Source of the DNA: JBPEWY01 sp052032225
GTDB lineage: Bacteria; Bacteroidota; Bacteroidia; Flavobacteriales; Flavobacteriaceae
Reading direction: 5' to 3'
NCBI GenBank assembly: GCA_052032225.1
Contig: JBPEWY010000022.1
Location: 1 to 30,960, forward strand
DNA: 30,960 nucleotides
In this document: piece by piece, positions 24,648 to 30,960 of the stretch
How positions within the stretch are numbered: position 1 is the first letter of the stretch
Layout: each line of letters begins with the position of its first letter
Notes under the pieces: model-generated
Seen by the model: only the letters and a program-made list of their open reading frames with translations
Databases searched by the model: none
What the model was told of the DNA's origin: nothing
Made by a program: the position numbers and the translations under genes

Positions 24648-25649
24648 CTAGTCTAATTTTTCGGTTAGTTTTTTAAAAACAACTTTAGGATCTTTTCCTT
24701 CGTATAAAATTTCGTAAACCGCATTTATAATTGGGGTTTTACTTTTGCGCTTGTGTTTTTCTATAATTAAATGAGCACTTTTAGCAGCATAATATCCTTC
24801 GGCAACCATATTCATTTCCATCATGGCGCTTTTAACGGTATAACCCTTACCAATCATGTTGCCAAACATTCGGTTTCTACTAAATACAGAATATCCGGTA
24901 ACTAACAAGTCTCCTAAATAAGCAGAGTTGTTTATATTACGTTTCATTTTATGAACACGCTTAATAAAGCGTTTCATTTCTCTAATGGCATTACTCATTA
25001 AAACACTCTGAAAATTGTCGCCATATCCTAAACCATGCGCAATACCGGCAGCTATAGCATAAATATTTTTAAGTACAGCCGCATATTCAGTACCAACTAT
25101 ATCATCAGATATTTTAGTTTTTATATAATCGCTTCTTAAGTTTTTAGCCATAATCTTGGCTTTTTCTTCATCGGCACATGCAATAGTTAAATACGATAAA
25201 CGCTCTAAAGCCACTTCTTCTGCATGACAGGGACCGGTAATTACTCCAATATTTTCGTATGGGATATTATATTCTTTATGAAAATGCTCGCCAACAATTA
25301 GTCCTGTTTCCGGTACAATACCTTTAATAGCAGAAAAAATTACTTTGTCTTTTAAAGAAACAGTAAGTTTTTCTAGCTCTTTACTTAAAAATGCCGATGG
25401 TATAGCAAAAATTAAATAGTCGGCATAGTTTACCATTTCATTAATGTCGTTTGTTAGCTTTAGCTGCTCAGTATGAAACTCTACAGAGCTTAAATAATTA
25501 GGGTTGTGTTTAGCATTAAGTATATGTTCTTTTGCATAAACGCTTCGCATGTACCAACCAACTTCATTTAAGTTTTCGCACAACATTTTAACAATTGCAG
25601 TTGCCCAACTACCACCACCAATAACGGCAAATTTTAAATCTTTTTTCAT
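24648..25649 (-). CDS. gpsA: NAD(P)H-dependent glycerol-3-phosphate dehydrogenase
   Basis: The 333-residue cytoplasmic enzyme reduces dihydroxyacetone phosphate to sn-glycerol 3-phosphate, the backbone for phospholipids. The N-terminal Rossmann fold has GGGSWATA (11-18); family blocks FSAIKGI, ITGPCHAEEVA, GTEYAAVLKNIYAIAAGI with the catalytic lysine, and NAIREMKRF are present. Length is normal. It faces glpD tail to tail with only 3 bases between stop codons, and no terminator lies between them, so transcripts probably overlap. A perfect -7 element lies 22 bases upstream of the ATG. Confidence 0.95.
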   Translation of the reverse strand: MKKDLKFAVIGGGSWATAIVKMLCENLNEVGWYMRSVYAKEHILNAKHNPNYLSSVEFHTEQLKLTNDINEMVNYADYLIFAIPSAFLSKELEKLTVSLKDKVIFSAIKGIVPETGLIVGEHFHKEYNIPYENIGVITGPCHAEEVALERLSYLTIACADEEKAKIMAKNLRSDYIKTKISDDIVGTEYAAVLKNIYAIAAGIAHGLGYGDNFQSVLMSNAIREMKRFIKRVHKMKRNINNSAYLGDLLVTGYSVFSRNRMFGNMIGKGYTVKSAMMEMNMVAEGYYAAKSAHLIIEKHKRKSKTPIINAVYEILYEGKDPKVVFKKLTEKLD

Positions 25650-25670
25650 ACTCTTTTAGTTAAAGCGGTT

Positions 25671-25678
25671 CAAAATTA
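25671..25678 (-). promoter_or_regulatory. Candidate -7 element for gpsA (TAATTTTG)
   Basis: An exact match to TAnnTTTG on the minus strand, 22 bases before the gpsA ATG. No TTG occurs 17-23 bases upstream, so the -33 half is not seen. Confidence 0.4.
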
Positions 25679-25779
25679 AAGAAAAATAAACTACTTCGTT
25701 TTGTGGCTTAAAACCAACAAGTTATGTTTTTTGGCATAAAGATTGGTTTGTACCTATTATAATTTAAAAAAGAAGGCTT

Positions 25780-26694
25780 ATGAAAACTTTAAAATTACTC
25801 TTAGCAGCATTACTGGTTTTTAGTGTTAGCGCTTGCCATGTAGAAATTATAGACGATGCTTATGTAGAAGATAACACCATAAGCCTTAACGAACTATTAA
25901 TGTCGTATGATTTATGGTATGTAGATATCCGTAAAACTACAGGAAATGGTGAGGTGCCATTTTTACAAAAAGCTTTCACAATCAGTTTTAATTTTGGAAC
26001 GCTAACTGCAAATAACAATCTTGTTGGATTAGGTAAAACCGGAAATGGTTTAGGAATACCGGTTGCAGATTATTCTACTTTTGGAGATTTTGTTGAGATA
26101 GCTCATGATATAGACGGAGTTTGGGAATTACAAGTAATTCAAATAGATGCAAATACCATAAAATTATATCATGCTCCATCACGTACATCGTATTATTTAG
26201 AGGGGTATATGAAATATAATTTTGATTATGATTTTGTGTTTTACAACAACCTACACTACTTTTTACAAGAATATGAAGTTTGGGAAAAAGTATATACAAG
26301 TACTTTTGGAGCTATAACTGAATTTGATAATGAAAACTATTTACAATTTTTTTCTGATGGAAGCCAATTTGTGTTCAGATCTTCTATAGATAATCCGGGA
26401 ACTCCAATTAACTATTTGGCCTGGGATTATGAAGGAGTTTATACACTTTTTGATGTGCCTGAAGATTACACATTTAAAACATTAACATTAGATTATGACT
26501 TTTTAGGCAATGATTACTTTGAGTTATACGTTATAAATGATAACACTATAGAATTGTATCATCCTGATTCTGAAACAGTTTACAGGTTTAAAGGAAGAGG
26601 CTACATACAATATTTAAAATCCGGAAAAACCGAAAAGAAAAGAATAAAACACACAAATCCGGTAATGAACGTAGAAAAAAAACGACAGAATTAA
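25780..26694 (+). CDS. Lipoprotein with two copies of an ~110-residue beta domain, unknown function
   Basis: The 304-residue protein has a lipoprotein signal (VSAC, Cys19). The mature part contains two related domains: about 40-145 and about 164-278. The clearest shared block is IDANTIKLYH (122-131) against INDNTIELYH (252-261), offset by 130 residues, each followed by a YxLEGY or YRFKGR strand. The lipocalin-like beta pattern (W near the start of the domain, alternating hydrophobic residues) suggests a ligand-binding barrel; that is inference. Proteins of this family are sometimes mislabelled as nicotinic acid mononucleotide adenylyltransferase because they lie next to nadD; nothing in the sequence supports that. 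The tail (280-304) is lysine-rich. Confidence 0.85.
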   Translation: MKTLKLLLAALLVFSVSACHVEIIDDAYVEDNTISLNELLMSYDLWYVDIRKTTGNGEVPFLQKAFTISFNFGTLTANNNLVGLGKTGNGLGIPVADYSTFGDFVEIAHDIDGVWELQVIQIDANTIKLYHAPSRTSYYLEGYMKYNFDYDFVFYNNLHYFLQEYEVWEKVYTSTFGAITEFDNENYLQFFSDGSQFVFRSSIDNPGTPINYLAWDYEGVYTLFDVPEDYTFKTLTLDYDFLGNDYFELYVINDNTIELYHPDSETVYRFKGRGYIQYLKSGKTEKKRIKHTNPVMNVEKKRQN

Positions 26695-26721
26695 TAACTT
26701 TTTTGGTTGGTTATTTAGTTT

Positions 26722-26760
26722 GAAAACCGTCATATCTATTAAAACAGAATGGCGGTTTTC
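26722..26760. terminator. Bidirectional terminator between lipoprotein gene and nadD
   Basis: GAAAACCGTCAT (26722-26733) pairs with ATGGCGGTTTTC (26749-26760), a 12-base stem with one G-T wobble and a 15-base loop. It begins immediately after the nadD stop codon on the minus strand and 28 bases after the lipoprotein stop. Confidence 0.75.
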
Positions 26761-27348
26761 TTATTTATAAAAATTCATCTCGTCTATATACTCCCAAACA
26801 GGCTCAGGAAGCAGGGCTCTTACATTTTTGCCGTTGGCAATATCTTGTCTGATTGCTGTTGCCGAAATTTCTACAATAGGCGCATCTACAAACGTAATTT
26901 TCGGATGATTTTTAAATTGCTCAGGTACTTGCCCCGAAGAAATTCTTGGGTAAACGTATATGTTATGGTTTTCAAGAATTACTTCATGGTTTTTCCACTT
27001 ATGAAGACTTTTTAAATTGTCTTCGCCCATTATTAGGCTAAAAGTTTTATCGGGGTATTTTTCTTGTAAATAAGCAAGCGTATGTACCGTATAATTTGGT
27101 TGAGGTAATTTAAATTCTATATCGCTTGGTCGTAGTTTTGGGTAATTTTCGGTAGCTCTGTAAACCATCTCAAACCTATGATGGTTGTCTAATAAAGAGC
27201 TTTTTTTCTTAAAAGGGCTGAGTGGGGTAACTACCAGCCAAACTTCGTCTAAATTGGTGTGTTCTGCTAAGTGGTTTGCAATAATTAAATGTCCGGTATG
27301 AATGGGATTAAATGTTCCAAAAAACAAACCGATATTTTTTCTTGTCAT
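26761..27348 (-). CDS. nadD: Nicotinate-nucleotide adenylyltransferase
   Basis: The 195-residue enzyme joins nicotinate mononucleotide and ATP to give deamido-NAD, an essential step of NAD synthesis. The nucleotidyltransferase signature is GTFNPIHTGH (11-20), and ISATAIR (about 163-169) is the second ATP-binding motif. The ATG at 27348 overlaps the gmk stop as TGATG; a GTG codon directly before it would add a single residue. Coupling to gmk and yicC is a common Bacteroidota gene order. Confidence 0.96.
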   Translation of the reverse strand: MTRKNIGLFFGTFNPIHTGHLIIANHLAEHTNLDEVWLVVTPLSPFKKKSSLLDNHHRFEMVYRATENYPKLRPSDIEFKLPQPNYTVHTLAYLQEKYPDKTFSLIMGEDNLKSLHKWKNHEVILENHNIYVYPRISSGQVPEQFKNHPKITFVDAPIVEISATAIRQDIANGKNVRALLPEPVWEYIDEMNFYK

Positions 27349-27932
27349 CACACTTTTTTTTTAGCACCAACAAAATCTGCTACTAAATTATAAGCTTCTT
27401 GCAAAGCAGTATCTAAGTCATTGTTTTTTATAACCACATCAAACTGTGGGGCTGTAGCTAACTCAACAGAAGCTTTAGCAATACGCATATTTATTTTGTC
27501 TTCGCTTTCTGTTTTTCGTTTTTTAAGACGTTTTTTTAGCTCATCTACACTTGGGGGTTTTACAAAAACAGCTAAGGTTTGCTCCGGAAATTTTTTCTTA
27601 ATACGCAACCCGCCAACAACATCAATATCAAAAATTACGTGTTTTCCTTTTGCCCAAATACGTTCTACTTCAGATTTTAAAGTACCGTAAAAGTTATCTC
27701 TGTACACTTCTTCCCACTCTAAAAAATCACCATTTTTAATATGCTGTTTAAATTCTTTTAATGATATAAAATAGTAGTGTTTGCCATCTATTTCACCTTC
27801 TCTAGGCTCTCTTGAAGTAGCAGATACAGAAAACTCTAAATTAAGTTCAGGAAAATTAAGTAAATGTCTAACAATAGTTGTTTTACCAGATCCGGAAGGT
27901 GCCGAAAAAACTATAAGCTTGCCTTGTTTCAC
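27348..27932 (-). CDS. gmk: Guanylate kinase
   Basis: The 194-residue enzyme phosphorylates GMP to GDP. The P-loop is APSGSGKTT (11-19) and the GMP-binding segment TSREPREGEIDGKHYYF follows; the lid region KRLKKRKTES is present. The start codon is GTG, sharing its first G with the TAG stop of yicC (TAGTG). No ATG lies upstream in frame before the P-loop, so this start is well supported and implies translation coupled to yicC. Confidence 0.96.
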   Translation of the reverse strand: MKQGKLIVFSAPSGSGKTTIVRHLLNFPELNLEFSVSATSREPREGEIDGKHYYFISLKEFKQHIKNGDFLEWEEVYRDNFYGTLKSEVERIWAKGKHVIFDIDVVGGLRIKKKFPEQTLAVFVKPPSVDELKKRLKKRKTESEDKINMRIAKASVELATAPQFDVVIKNNDLDTALQEAYNLVADFVGAKKKV

Positions 27933-28789
27933 TACAATACGTTTAAAATTTGTTCTTTAATTTTCTCTAATTCGTCTTTCATTTGCACCACTATTTTTTG
28001 CATAGGTGCATAATTGGCCTTAGAGCCCATTGTGTTAATTTCTCTACCAATTTCTTGGCAAATAAATCCTAATTTTTTTCCGTTAGAGTCTGGGGAGTTT
28101 AATGTAGTGGTAAAGTAATCTAAATGGTTGGCAAGCCGAATTTTTTCTTCGGTAATGTCAAATTTTTCAAGGTAATAGGTTAGTTCTTGCTCAAATCTGT
28201 TCTCGTCTACTTCTACTTTTAAATCGGCAACAGCTTTTTCTAAACGTTCTCTTACATGTGCAAGCCTCGTAGGATCTAGCTCAATTACTTGCTCTAAAAG
28301 TAATTTTATGTTTTTTATTCTCGATATAAAATCTGTTTCTAAGGCTTTACCTTCTTCTGCTCTAAAGGCATCTATTTCTGTAAGTGCATGGTTTAGAGCT
28401 TGTGTAATGGCTTTATATTCTTCTTCATCTATTTCGTCTCTATCTGTTTTTAGTGCATCGGGCATTTTTATAGCCATTTTTAACAGCTCTATATCATCTG
28501 CATTTACTATGTCTTTTAACTGTTGCATGTACTGTTTAACTACACCTTTGTTTACTTGGGTAGTGGTTTCTTCGCCCGTAATTTCTACATATAAATTAAA
28601 GTCTATTTTGCCTCGTACCAGAGCATTGGCAATGGTGTTGCGCATGGGGAGCTCTTTTTCGCGATACAGCGGGGGAATTCTTGTGTTAATGTCGAGGTTT
28701 TTGCTGTTGAGCGACTTTAACTCTATGGTTATTTTTTTGGTGGGAAGTTGTATTACGCTCTTCCCGAAACCAGTCATAGATTTAATCAT
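27932..28789 (-). CDS. YicC/YloC family endoribonuclease
   Basis: The 285-residue protein begins MIKSMTGFGKS, the signature of the YicC N-terminal domain, and ends in a DUF1732 C-terminal domain (FICQEIGREINTMGSKA). YicC-type proteins have been described as endoribonucleases that act on RNA, in Escherichia coli on a small regulatory RNA. It is the first gene of a three-gene unit with gmk and nadD and shares a base with the gmk start. A good promoter precedes it. The cytoplasmic location follows from the absence of a signal peptide. Confidence 0.94.
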   Translation of the reverse strand: MIKSMTGFGKSVIQLPTKKITIELKSLNSKNLDINTRIPPLYREKELPMRNTIANALVRGKIDFNLYVEITGEETTTQVNKGVVKQYMQQLKDIVNADDIELLKMAIKMPDALKTDRDEIDEEEYKAITQALNHALTEIDAFRAEEGKALETDFISRIKNIKLLLEQVIELDPTRLAHVRERLEKAVADLKVEVDENRFEQELTYYLEKFDITEEKIRLANHLDYFTTTLNSPDSNGKKLGFICQEIGREINTMGSKANYAPMQKIVVQMKDELEKIKEQILNVL

Positions 28790-28810
28790 GCATTTAAGTT
28801 AAAAGTTGCA

Positions 28811-28843
28811 CAAAGGTAATGAAAACAAGAAGTTTCTAACAAA
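28811..28843 (-). promoter_or_regulatory. Promoter of yicC-gmk-nadD operon
   Basis: On the minus strand TTTG (28840-28843) is followed after 21 bases by TACCTTTG (28811-28818), both matching the flavobacterial consensus TTG-N17-23-TAnnTTTG exactly. The predicted start site is about 15 bases before the yicC ATG. This is the best promoter in the window. Confidence 0.65.
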
Positions 28844-28853
28844 TGATTATCAC

Positions 28854-29297
28854 TTAGCGTTTGTAGAAAATATAATCTGTTACCAATGGTTGTAATGAAT
28901 GTTTTTTAAGTACATTGTTTATTTGCGCTCTATGATGTGTTGAGTGATTAATTACATGAAATAAAATATCTTGTAAGGTGTTCGAAAAATTTTCTCCTTT
29001 GCTGTTTTGATAGTCAATCAGAATATCAAAATCTTCTTGATTAGTTAAAATACCAAAAGTAGTGCGTTGGTTTTGGTAGTGCATATCTGCCCACAGGGTT
29101 ACATCATGAACTTGCCAAACATCAATATTTATGGGCTGGTCTAAAATTCGGGCATTCCAAATAGCGTGTGCATTTAAAATATGGCTAAATAGTTTGGTTA
29201 CTTCGTCCGGCAAATTTTTTGTGTTTTCGCAAAACTCAATTAGCTTTTTATTGCAAATAAAATTGTAATCAAACAAATTATTAAAAAACACCTTCAT
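28854..29297 (-). CDS. DinB/YfiT-family protein
   Basis: The 147-residue protein has the four-helix DinB fold. The metal-binding histidines are in place: His44 (AHAIWNARI), and His118 and His122 in HVINHSTHHRAQI. Family members include thiol S-transferases (bacillithiol, mycothiol) and damage-induced proteins; the exact reaction is unknown here. No signal peptide, so it is cytoplasmic. It is a single-gene unit with an inverted-repeat operator candidate over its promoter. Confidence 0.9.
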   Translation of the reverse strand: MKVFFNNLFDYNFICNKKLIEFCENTKNLPDEVTKLFSHILNAHAIWNARILDQPINIDVWQVHDVTLWADMHYQNQRTTFGILTNQEDFDILIDYQNSKGENFSNTLQDILFHVINHSTHHRAQINNVLKKHSLQPLVTDYIFYKR

Positions 29298-29327
29298 ACA
29301 CTATAGTTTGTAGCGGTTAACATGTTA

Positions 29328-29358
29328 ATGTACAGTTAAATATACTAAAACTGTACAT
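29328..29358. promoter_or_regulatory. 10-bp-arm inverted repeat over the dinB-family promoter
   Basis: ATGTACAGTT (29328-29337) and AACTGTACAT (29349-29358) are perfect inverted arms with an 11-base spacer. The spacer holds TATATTTA (29337-29344 on the minus strand), a near match to the -7 box, and TTTG lies 15 bases further up. The layout suggests a repressor operator. No U tract follows, so a terminator is less likely. Confidence 0.5.
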
Positions 29359-29364
29359 ACAAAG

Positions 29365-30330
29365 CTATTGTACGTAGGTATTAATAAACTGTAAAGCTCT
29401 TTTTTCGTTGTAATATATGTTTTTAGTGTCGTAAAAGCCAACGTGCCCACCATGCTTAGGCATTTCTAAAAAGAGGTGTTGGTTTTTTTGTGCTTGCTTT
29501 ATTGGATAACAGCTAGGCGCTAAAAAAGAGTCGTTTTGGGCATTAAGCACTAAGGTTGGTATGGTAATAGTGTCTAAAAAACGTAGAGCGCTACAAGAAT
29601 AATAATAGTCTAAAGCATCTTTAAAACCATGTGCCGGAGCAGTATAAACATCGTCAAAATCTTTTAACGTTTTTATATTTTTTATTTGTTGCATGCTCGC
29701 ACAATCATTAAACAATTCGTGTTTTTGCTTTAGTTTATTTACCAGGTGATATTTAAAGTTTTTACTGTAAATAAAATTTTTAGGCTCATGCAAAGCCAAC
29801 ATAGCGTCGTATAAATTACACGGTACAGAAACAGCTACGGCAGCTTTAAGCTCTCGAGCTAACATTTTGTTCTCGCCCAGGTATTTTAAAATAACATTTC
29901 CGCCAAGGCTAAAACCTTTTAAAAATACAGCACTGTATTTATTTTTGTTAATAATAAAATCAATAACCTCTTGTAAATCTTGTGTTTCTCCGGAATGGTA
30001 AGATCTGTAATGAATATTAGGTTCTCCACTGCATCCTCTAAAGTTAACACAGGCAACATCAAAACCATTTTCAGAAAAATATTTAGCAACTCCTAACATG
30101 TAGGGACGTTGAGCATTGCCCTCCAGGCCATGAAGCACAATTATTACTTTGTTGGTTTTAACCGAAGTGAAACTCCAATCTACATCAATAAAATCGCCGT
30201 CATTTAACCACAAGCGTTCTCGTTGTTGTTTAACATTATTAACTTTTCTAACTAAAGCAGCATACAAAGTTGAAACATGTCCGTTTTTGAAAACTCGAGG
30301 CGGATTGTAATTAGAATCTATTAGGGGCAT
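29365..30330 (-). CDS. YheT-type alpha/beta hydrolase
   Basis: The 321-residue hydrolase has LHGLEGNAQRPYM (66-78), VNFRGCSG (95-102), nucleophile Ser141 in GFSLGGN, an acid in LNAQNDSFL and the histidine in HGGHVGF near the C-terminus, as in the YheT/ABHD1-3 group of esterases. The substrate is unknown; lipids or esters are likely. The start is placed at the ATG at 30330, giving MPLIDSNYNPPRVF, because the only earlier in-frame start (TTG at 30357) lies within the promoter's -7 box. The gene is divergent from the thioesterase gene. Confidence 0.93.
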   Translation of the reverse strand: MPLIDSNYNPPRVFKNGHVSTLYAALVRKVNNVKQQRERLWLNDGDFIDVDWSFTSVKTNKVIIVLHGLEGNAQRPYMLGVAKYFSENGFDVACVNFRGCSGEPNIHYRSYHSGETQDLQEVIDFIINKNKYSAVFLKGFSLGGNVILKYLGENKMLARELKAAVAVSVPCNLYDAMLALHEPKNFIYSKNFKYHLVNKLKQKHELFNDCASMQQIKNIKTLKDFDDVYTAPAHGFKDALDYYYSCSALRFLDTITIPTLVLNAQNDSFLAPSCYPIKQAQKNQHLFLEMPKHGGHVGFYDTKNIYYNEKRALQFINTYVQ

Positions 30331-30354
30331 AACCAATTTGTAGAATAATCGAGC

Positions 30355-30362
30355 CAAATGTA
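30355..30362 (-). promoter_or_regulatory. Candidate -7 element for the YheT gene (TACATTTG)
   Basis: An exact TAnnTTTG match on the minus strand, 24 bases before the ATG at 30330. The expected -33 position falls next to or under the palindrome at 30379-30396. It overlaps the TTG that would otherwise be used as start codon. Confidence 0.45.
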
Positions 30363-30378
30363 AATAAAATTTAGCAAG

Positions 30379-30396
30379 TGTTATGCATGCATAACA
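30379..30396. promoter_or_regulatory. 18-bp perfect palindrome in the yheT-thioesterase divergent region
   Basis: TGTTATGCATGCATAACA is identical to its reverse complement. It sits between the divergent genes, 16 bases upstream of the YheT -7 box and 8 bases upstream of a weak TATTTTTA box for the thioesterase gene (30405-30412). It is well placed to control both promoters. Confidence 0.55.
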
Positions 30397-30428
30397 AATC
30401 TTTTTATTTTTACTAAAAAAATTAGAAT

Positions 30429-30911
30429 ATGTACAAAAAAGAGTTCGAGATACGGTGGAATGATTTAGATGCTAATGGGCATTTAGCAAATGTGTCGTAT
30501 GTTAGTTATGCAGCCCATACGCGTATGTCTTTTTTAATAGATTGTGGTTTTAGTATGCAATTATTAAAGAAGTATCATATTGGTCCGGTAGTTTTTCATG
30601 AGCATATGTACTATTTTAAAGAGGCTTTTATTGGTAAGCCTGTAACGGTTTCTTTAGAGTTAACCGGGTTAAGTAAAGATGGTATGTTTTTCTCTTTTTC
30701 ACATAATTTTTATGATAGTAAAGGAAAAAACTTTGCCAGAAGCGAGATGATTGGAGGTTGGATTGATCTTACTACTAGAAAGTTAACCGGATTGCCATCA
30801 GAGATATTACAGTTTTTTGATAATGTTCCGAAAGCAAATAACTTTAAAGAGCTTACGAAAGAAGACACCAGAAACCAATCTGTTAAGCCAGCCGATTTAA
30901 ATATGGTGTAG
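30429..30911 (+). CDS. Hotdog-fold acyl-CoA thioesterase
   Basis: The 160-residue protein has the 4HBT-type signature IRWNDLDANGHLANVSY (8-24), in which Asp12 or Asp14 is the likely catalytic acid. The hotdog helix and strands follow (FKEAFIGKPVTVSLELTG, then FARSEMIGGWIDLTTRK). Such proteins hydrolyse acyl-CoA thioesters; chain length cannot be predicted. The last 30 residues are polar. The stop codon is one base from the stop of a convergent gene on the minus strand. Confidence 0.9.
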   Translation: MYKKEFEIRWNDLDANGHLANVSYVSYAAHTRMSFLIDCGFSMQLLKKYHIGPVVFHEHMYYFKEAFIGKPVTVSLELTGLSKDGMFFSFSHNFYDSKGKNFARSEMIGGWIDLTTRKLTGLPSEILQFFDNVPKANNFKELTKEDTRNQSVKPADLNMV

Positions 30912-30912
30912 T

Positions 30913-30960
30913 TTATTTTTTACTCACCAAATACACTCCTAAAAACACTAATCCGGCAGC
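30913..30960 (-). CDS. 3' end of probable EamA/DMT-type transporter (partial)
   Basis: On the minus strand a frame is open from the window edge to a TAA at 30913-30915, encoding AAGLVFLGVYLVSKK. A hydrophobic helix of the form G-L-x-F-L-G-V-Y-L-V followed by Lys-Lys is typical of the last span of EamA-domain drug/metabolite transporters. The rest lies outside the window. The stop is separated by one base from the thioesterase stop. Confidence 0.5.
   Translation of the reverse strand, partial: AAGLVFLGVYLVSKK

Noticed and set aside
26749..27015. Plus-strand 88-codon frame opposite nadD
   Set aside because: It overlaps the terminator and the conserved C-terminal part of nadD, and has no homology-like pattern.
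28308..28802. 164-codon plus-strand open frame opposite yicC
   Set aside because: The product is rich in Ser and hydrophobic residues, as expected for the antisense of a conserved gene; the YicC protein on the minus strand has clear family motifs at both ends.
30331..30357. N-terminal extension of the YheT-type hydrolase from a TTG at 30357
   Set aside because: The TTG overlaps a perfect -7 promoter box; the ATG at 30330 fits the family start.
1..30960. CRISPR array, tRNA or rRNA genes, insertion sequences, toxin-antitoxin or phage genes
   Set aside because: I read through for spaced direct repeats, cloverleaf-like sequences, transposase motifs and small paired genes and found none. A covariance-model or homology search could still detect short RNA genes I missed.

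Overview
This AT-rich window looks like chromosomal DNA from a marine-type member of the Flavobacteriaceae (Bacteroidota). The evidence is a complete Bat (aerotolerance) operon, many lipoproteins with Bacteroidota-style lipoboxes, few Shine-Dalgarno sequences, and promoter elements that fit the flavobacterial pattern TTG-N17-23-TAnnTTTG. Coding density is high and no gene-free stretch exceeds 300 bases; the longest, 21286-21550, is 265 bases. I saw no tRNA, rRNA, insertion sequence, phage gene or CRISPR array.

Left part (1-3.5 kb): the tail of an unidentified gene and a cysteine-containing lipoprotein converge on a minus-strand unit of a small 98-residue protein, a SulP transporter and a beta carbonic anhydrase. 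The last two form a likely bicarbonate uptake and interconversion pair. Middle left (3.6-12.6 kb): an eight-gene minus-strand operon encodes a MoxR AAA+ ATPase, a DUF58 protein, a BatD-like two-membrane-span protein, BatA, BatB, BatC, BatD and BatE. Several junctions overlap by 4 bases or lie 2 bases apart.

Centre (12.7-18.4 kb): a DUF4382 lipoprotein diverges from a tight plus-strand operon of aldo/keto reductase, short-chain dehydrogenase, SH3-NlpC/P60 lipoprotein, AlbA_2 (Schlafen-type) protein and PPP-type metallophosphoesterase. This grouping matches no pathway I know. Right centre (18.4-26.7 kb): an ALDH7-type aldehyde dehydrogenase and a 3-hydroxyanthranilate 3,4-dioxygenase (kynurenine pathway), a CAP lipoprotein, then asparaginase, an ABM-domain protein and GlpD. 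GlpD converges with GpsA, leaving 3 bases between stop codons. A lipoprotein with an internal duplication follows.

Right end (26.7-31 kb): the translationally coupled housekeeping operon yicC-gmk-nadD with a near-consensus promoter, a DinB-family protein, a YheT-type hydrolase divergent from a hotdog thioesterase, and the last 15 codons of a probable EamA-type transporter.

The points most worth a second look are the pairing of AlbA_2 with a phosphatase in a five-gene operon, two BatD-type proteins within one bat operon, and three operator-like sequences: a 20-bp-period direct repeat, a 10-bp-arm inverted repeat around a -7 element, and an 18-bp perfect palindrome.
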